Source of the DNA: Bacteroidales bacterium
GTDB taxonomy: Bacteria > Bacteroidota > Bacteroidia > Bacteroidales > WCHB1-69
Assembly: GCA_017618435.1 (NCBI GenBank)
Contig: JAFZUH010000138.1
Location: forward strand, 1 to 6,618
Direction: 5' to 3'
Length of the DNA stretch: 6,618 nucleotides
The translations under genes were made by a program, and so were the position numbers. Of this stretch, positions 4,963-6,618 are shown in pieces. Each line of letters opens with the position of its first letter. Position 1 is the stretch's first letter. Below the pieces are notes generated by a model. The model was not told the DNA's origin. It worked only from the letters and a program-made list of their open reading frames with translations, and made no database searches.

Positions 4963-6525
4963 ATGGAAGTAGATTTTTTAGTTATCGGTTCAGGTATTGC
5001 AGGGCTTAGTTTTGCCTTAAAAGCCCGTGCTTTTGGAAAAGTATGCATATTATCCAAAGATGCAGCACAAGAAACCTCCACCCGTTATGCACAAGGCGGT
5101 ATCGCTGCCGTTATGTATGACCCTGACAGTTACGAAAAACATATTCAAGACACCATGATTGCAGGCTGCGACTTGTCCGACCCCGAAATTGTCCGCATTA
5201 CAATTACGGAATCGACCGAACGGGTTAAAGACCTGATTGCTTGGGGCGTTGATTTTGATAAAACAGGTTCGGGCAAATACGACTTAGCCAAAGAAGGCGG
5301 GCATTCCGAATTCCGTGTTTTGCACCACAAAGACGCCACAGGCTTGGAAATACAACAAAAACTCTACGACCAAGCCAAAAACGACCCTAACATTGAAATT
5401 TTGGAAAATTATTTTGCCGTAGAACTTATCACCCAACATCATCTCGGCATTATGGTTACCAAACATTCTACCGATATTTGTTGCTATGGAGCATACGTAC
5501 ACAACCCTCATACCAACAAAGTGGAAACGATATTAGCCAAAACAACCATTGTTGCCACCGGTGGCATAGGCAATGTATATGGCAACACCACCAATCCCGT
5601 TGTGGCAACAGGAGACGGCATTGCCATGGTACACCGTGCCAAAGGAAGAGTCAGAGGTATGGAATTTGTTCAATTTCACCCGACTACACTATACAATCCC
5701 AACGAAAGACCCGCTTTTCTTATCACCGAGGCGTTGCGTGGTGCAGGAGCAATATTGAAAGATTGGAACGGCAATAGTTTTATGGAAAAATATGATGCTC
5801 GTGGTTCCTTAGCACCTCGAGACATTGTTGCCCGTGCCGTAGACCACGAAATGAAAATAAGCGGAGAACATTATGTTTTTCTTGACGCAAGACATTTAGA
5901 CAAATCGGTGTTTTTCAATCATTTCCCCAATATTTACAGCAAATGTCTGTCTATGGGTATCGATGCGACCAAAGATATGATACCCGTTGTTCCGGCAGCA
6001 CATTATTCTTGCGGCGGTATTTGGGTGGACAAATGGGGAAAAACCAGCATTGACAATCTATATGCTTTGGGAGAATGTTCTTCTACGGGGCTACACGGAG
6101 CCAACCGACTGGCGTCCAACTCATTGTTGGAATCTTTGGTTTTTTCTCATCGGGCTTGCCAACATGCCGCTGAAAGAATCAAAAACATTGAATTTCACCG
6201 CGGCATAAAAGAATGGAATGCTGAAGGAACGGTTTCCAACGAAGAAATGATACTAGTAACACAAAGCATCCGCGAACTGCAATCCATTATGAGTTACTAT
6301 GTGGGAATTGTCCGTTCTGACGAAAGGTTGCAACGGGCATTTGACCGTATGTATATTTTATATCGTGAAACAGAAAATTTGTACCAACATTCAGTGGTAA
6401 CAAAACGTATCTGCGAATTGAGAAATATGATATGCACCGCTTATCTCATCATTAGAGAAGCAAAAAAACGCAAAGAAAGTTTAGGATTACACTATTCTAT
6501 TGACTATCCTCCCAAACAAAACTAA
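4963..6525 (+). CDS. nadB: L-aspartate oxidase NadB
   Basis: NadB is a cytoplasmic flavoenzyme that oxidises L-aspartate to iminoaspartate, which NadA condenses with dihydroxyacetone phosphate to quinolinate in de novo NAD synthesis. The 520 residues are near the usual length. The FAD-binding Rossmann motif VIGSGIAGLSFALKA is at 7-21. Other family blocks are STRYAQGGIAAV (39-50), EGGHSEFRVLHHKDATG (111-127), ATGGIGNVYGNTTNP (198-212) and GECSSTGLHGANRLASNSLLE (370-390). Residues matching the E. coli catalytic set by motif are Glu111, His239 (FHPTTLY), Arg286 (SLAPRDIVARA), His347 (AHYSCGG) and Arg382 (ANRLASN). That set, together with the fumarate reductase-like fold lacking an SdhA/FrdA-type extension, favours NadB over succinate dehydrogenase. 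The C-terminal helical region (about 425-505) is present, so the gene looks intact. nadA and nadC are not next to it in this window. It is divergent from cinA and 18 bp upstream of another gene. Confidence 0.98.
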   Translation: MEVDFLVIGSGIAGLSFALKARAFGKVCILSKDAAQETSTRYAQGGIAAVMYDPDSYEKHIQDTMIAGCDLSDPEIVRITITESTERVKDLIAWGVDFDKTGSGKYDLAKEGGHSEFRVLHHKDATGLEIQQKLYDQAKNDPNIEILENYFAVELITQHHLGIMVTKHSTDICCYGAYVHNPHTNKVETILAKTTIVATGGIGNVYGNTTNPVVATGDGIAMVHRAKGRVRGMEFVQFHPTTLYNPNERPAFLITEALRGAGAILKDWNGNSFMEKYDARGSLAPRDIVARAVDHEMKISGEHYVFLDARHLDKSVFFNHFPNIYSKCLSMGIDATKDMIPVVPAAHYSCGGIWVDKWGKTSIDNLYALGECSSTGLHGANRLASNSLLESLVFSHRACQHAAERIKNIEFHRGIKEWNAEGTVSNEEMILVTQSIRELQSIMSYYVGIVRSDERLQRAFDRMYILYRETENLYQHSVVTKRICELRNMICTAYLIIREAKKRKESLGLHYSIDYPPKQN

Positions 6526-6543
6526 AACAAAGCAAATAGCACC

Positions 6544-6618
6544 ATGAAACCATTAAAATCTTTGACAGCCGTTGCCAATTGGCTCATGCGAATAAGTATT
6601 GTTGTTTTTATTGTTGTA
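6544..6618 (+). CDS. N-terminus of a truncated, probable membrane protein
   Basis: An ATG 18 bp after the nadB stop opens a frame that stays open to the window edge (25 codons). It begins MKPLKSLTAVANWLMR, a basic and partly amphipathic segment, and continues into ISIVVFIVV, the start of a strongly hydrophobic helix. That suggests a membrane protein or an uncleaved signal anchor more than a classical short signal peptide. The short gap and lack of a TAnnTTTG element between it and nadB suggest co-transcription with nadB. The family cannot be identified from 25 residues, and a link to NAD metabolism would be speculation. Confidence 0.65.
   Translation, partial: MKPLKSLTAVANWLMRISIVVFIVV

Overview
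The window comes from an A+T-rich member of the phylum Bacteroidota, probably the order Bacteroidales. Three things point there. The promoters have the TAnnTTTG -7 element typical of that phylum. The starts lack Shine-Dalgarno sequences and sit behind A-rich leaders. One secreted protein carries a C-terminal type IX secretion (T9SS) sorting domain, a system confined to this phylum. The order-level placement is inference.

Layout, left to right. Positions 1-38 (minus) hold the first codons of a truncated exported protein that runs off the left edge. Positions 39-288 are a divergent, A+T-rich regulatory region with a promoter facing each way and an 18-bp inverted repeat. At 289-1014 (plus) lies a small T9SS cargo protein of unknown function, followed by a strong intrinsic terminator. 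At 1138-2058 (plus) lies a signal-peptide protein built from about nine tandem YD-like repeats of about 26 residues. The convergent gap 2059-2187 contains two short hairpins and may be a decayed interspersed repeat.

A compact minus-strand operon, read right to left, then covers 4806-2188: cinA (NMN deamidase / ADP-ribose pyrophosphatase family), yigZ (IMPACT/UPF0029 family) and rsmE (16S rRNA m3U1498 methyltransferase), with gaps of 5 and 19 bp. The 156-bp region 4807-4962 carries divergent promoters for cinA and, on the plus strand, nadB (4963-6525, L-aspartate oxidase). At 6544-6618 starts a second truncated gene whose visible part looks like a membrane protein.

Functionally the right half is housekeeping. 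NadB starts de novo NAD synthesis, which passes through NaMN. CinA-family proteins return NMN to NaMN, so the divergent pair converges on one metabolite. RsmE modifies the ribosome; the bacterial role of YigZ is not established. The left half is a surface/secreted-protein region with no recognisable enzyme. I found no mobile element, CRISPR array, tRNA or rRNA, and no convincing new multi-gene system. The least explained items are the two secreted proteins and the leader of the left-edge gene.
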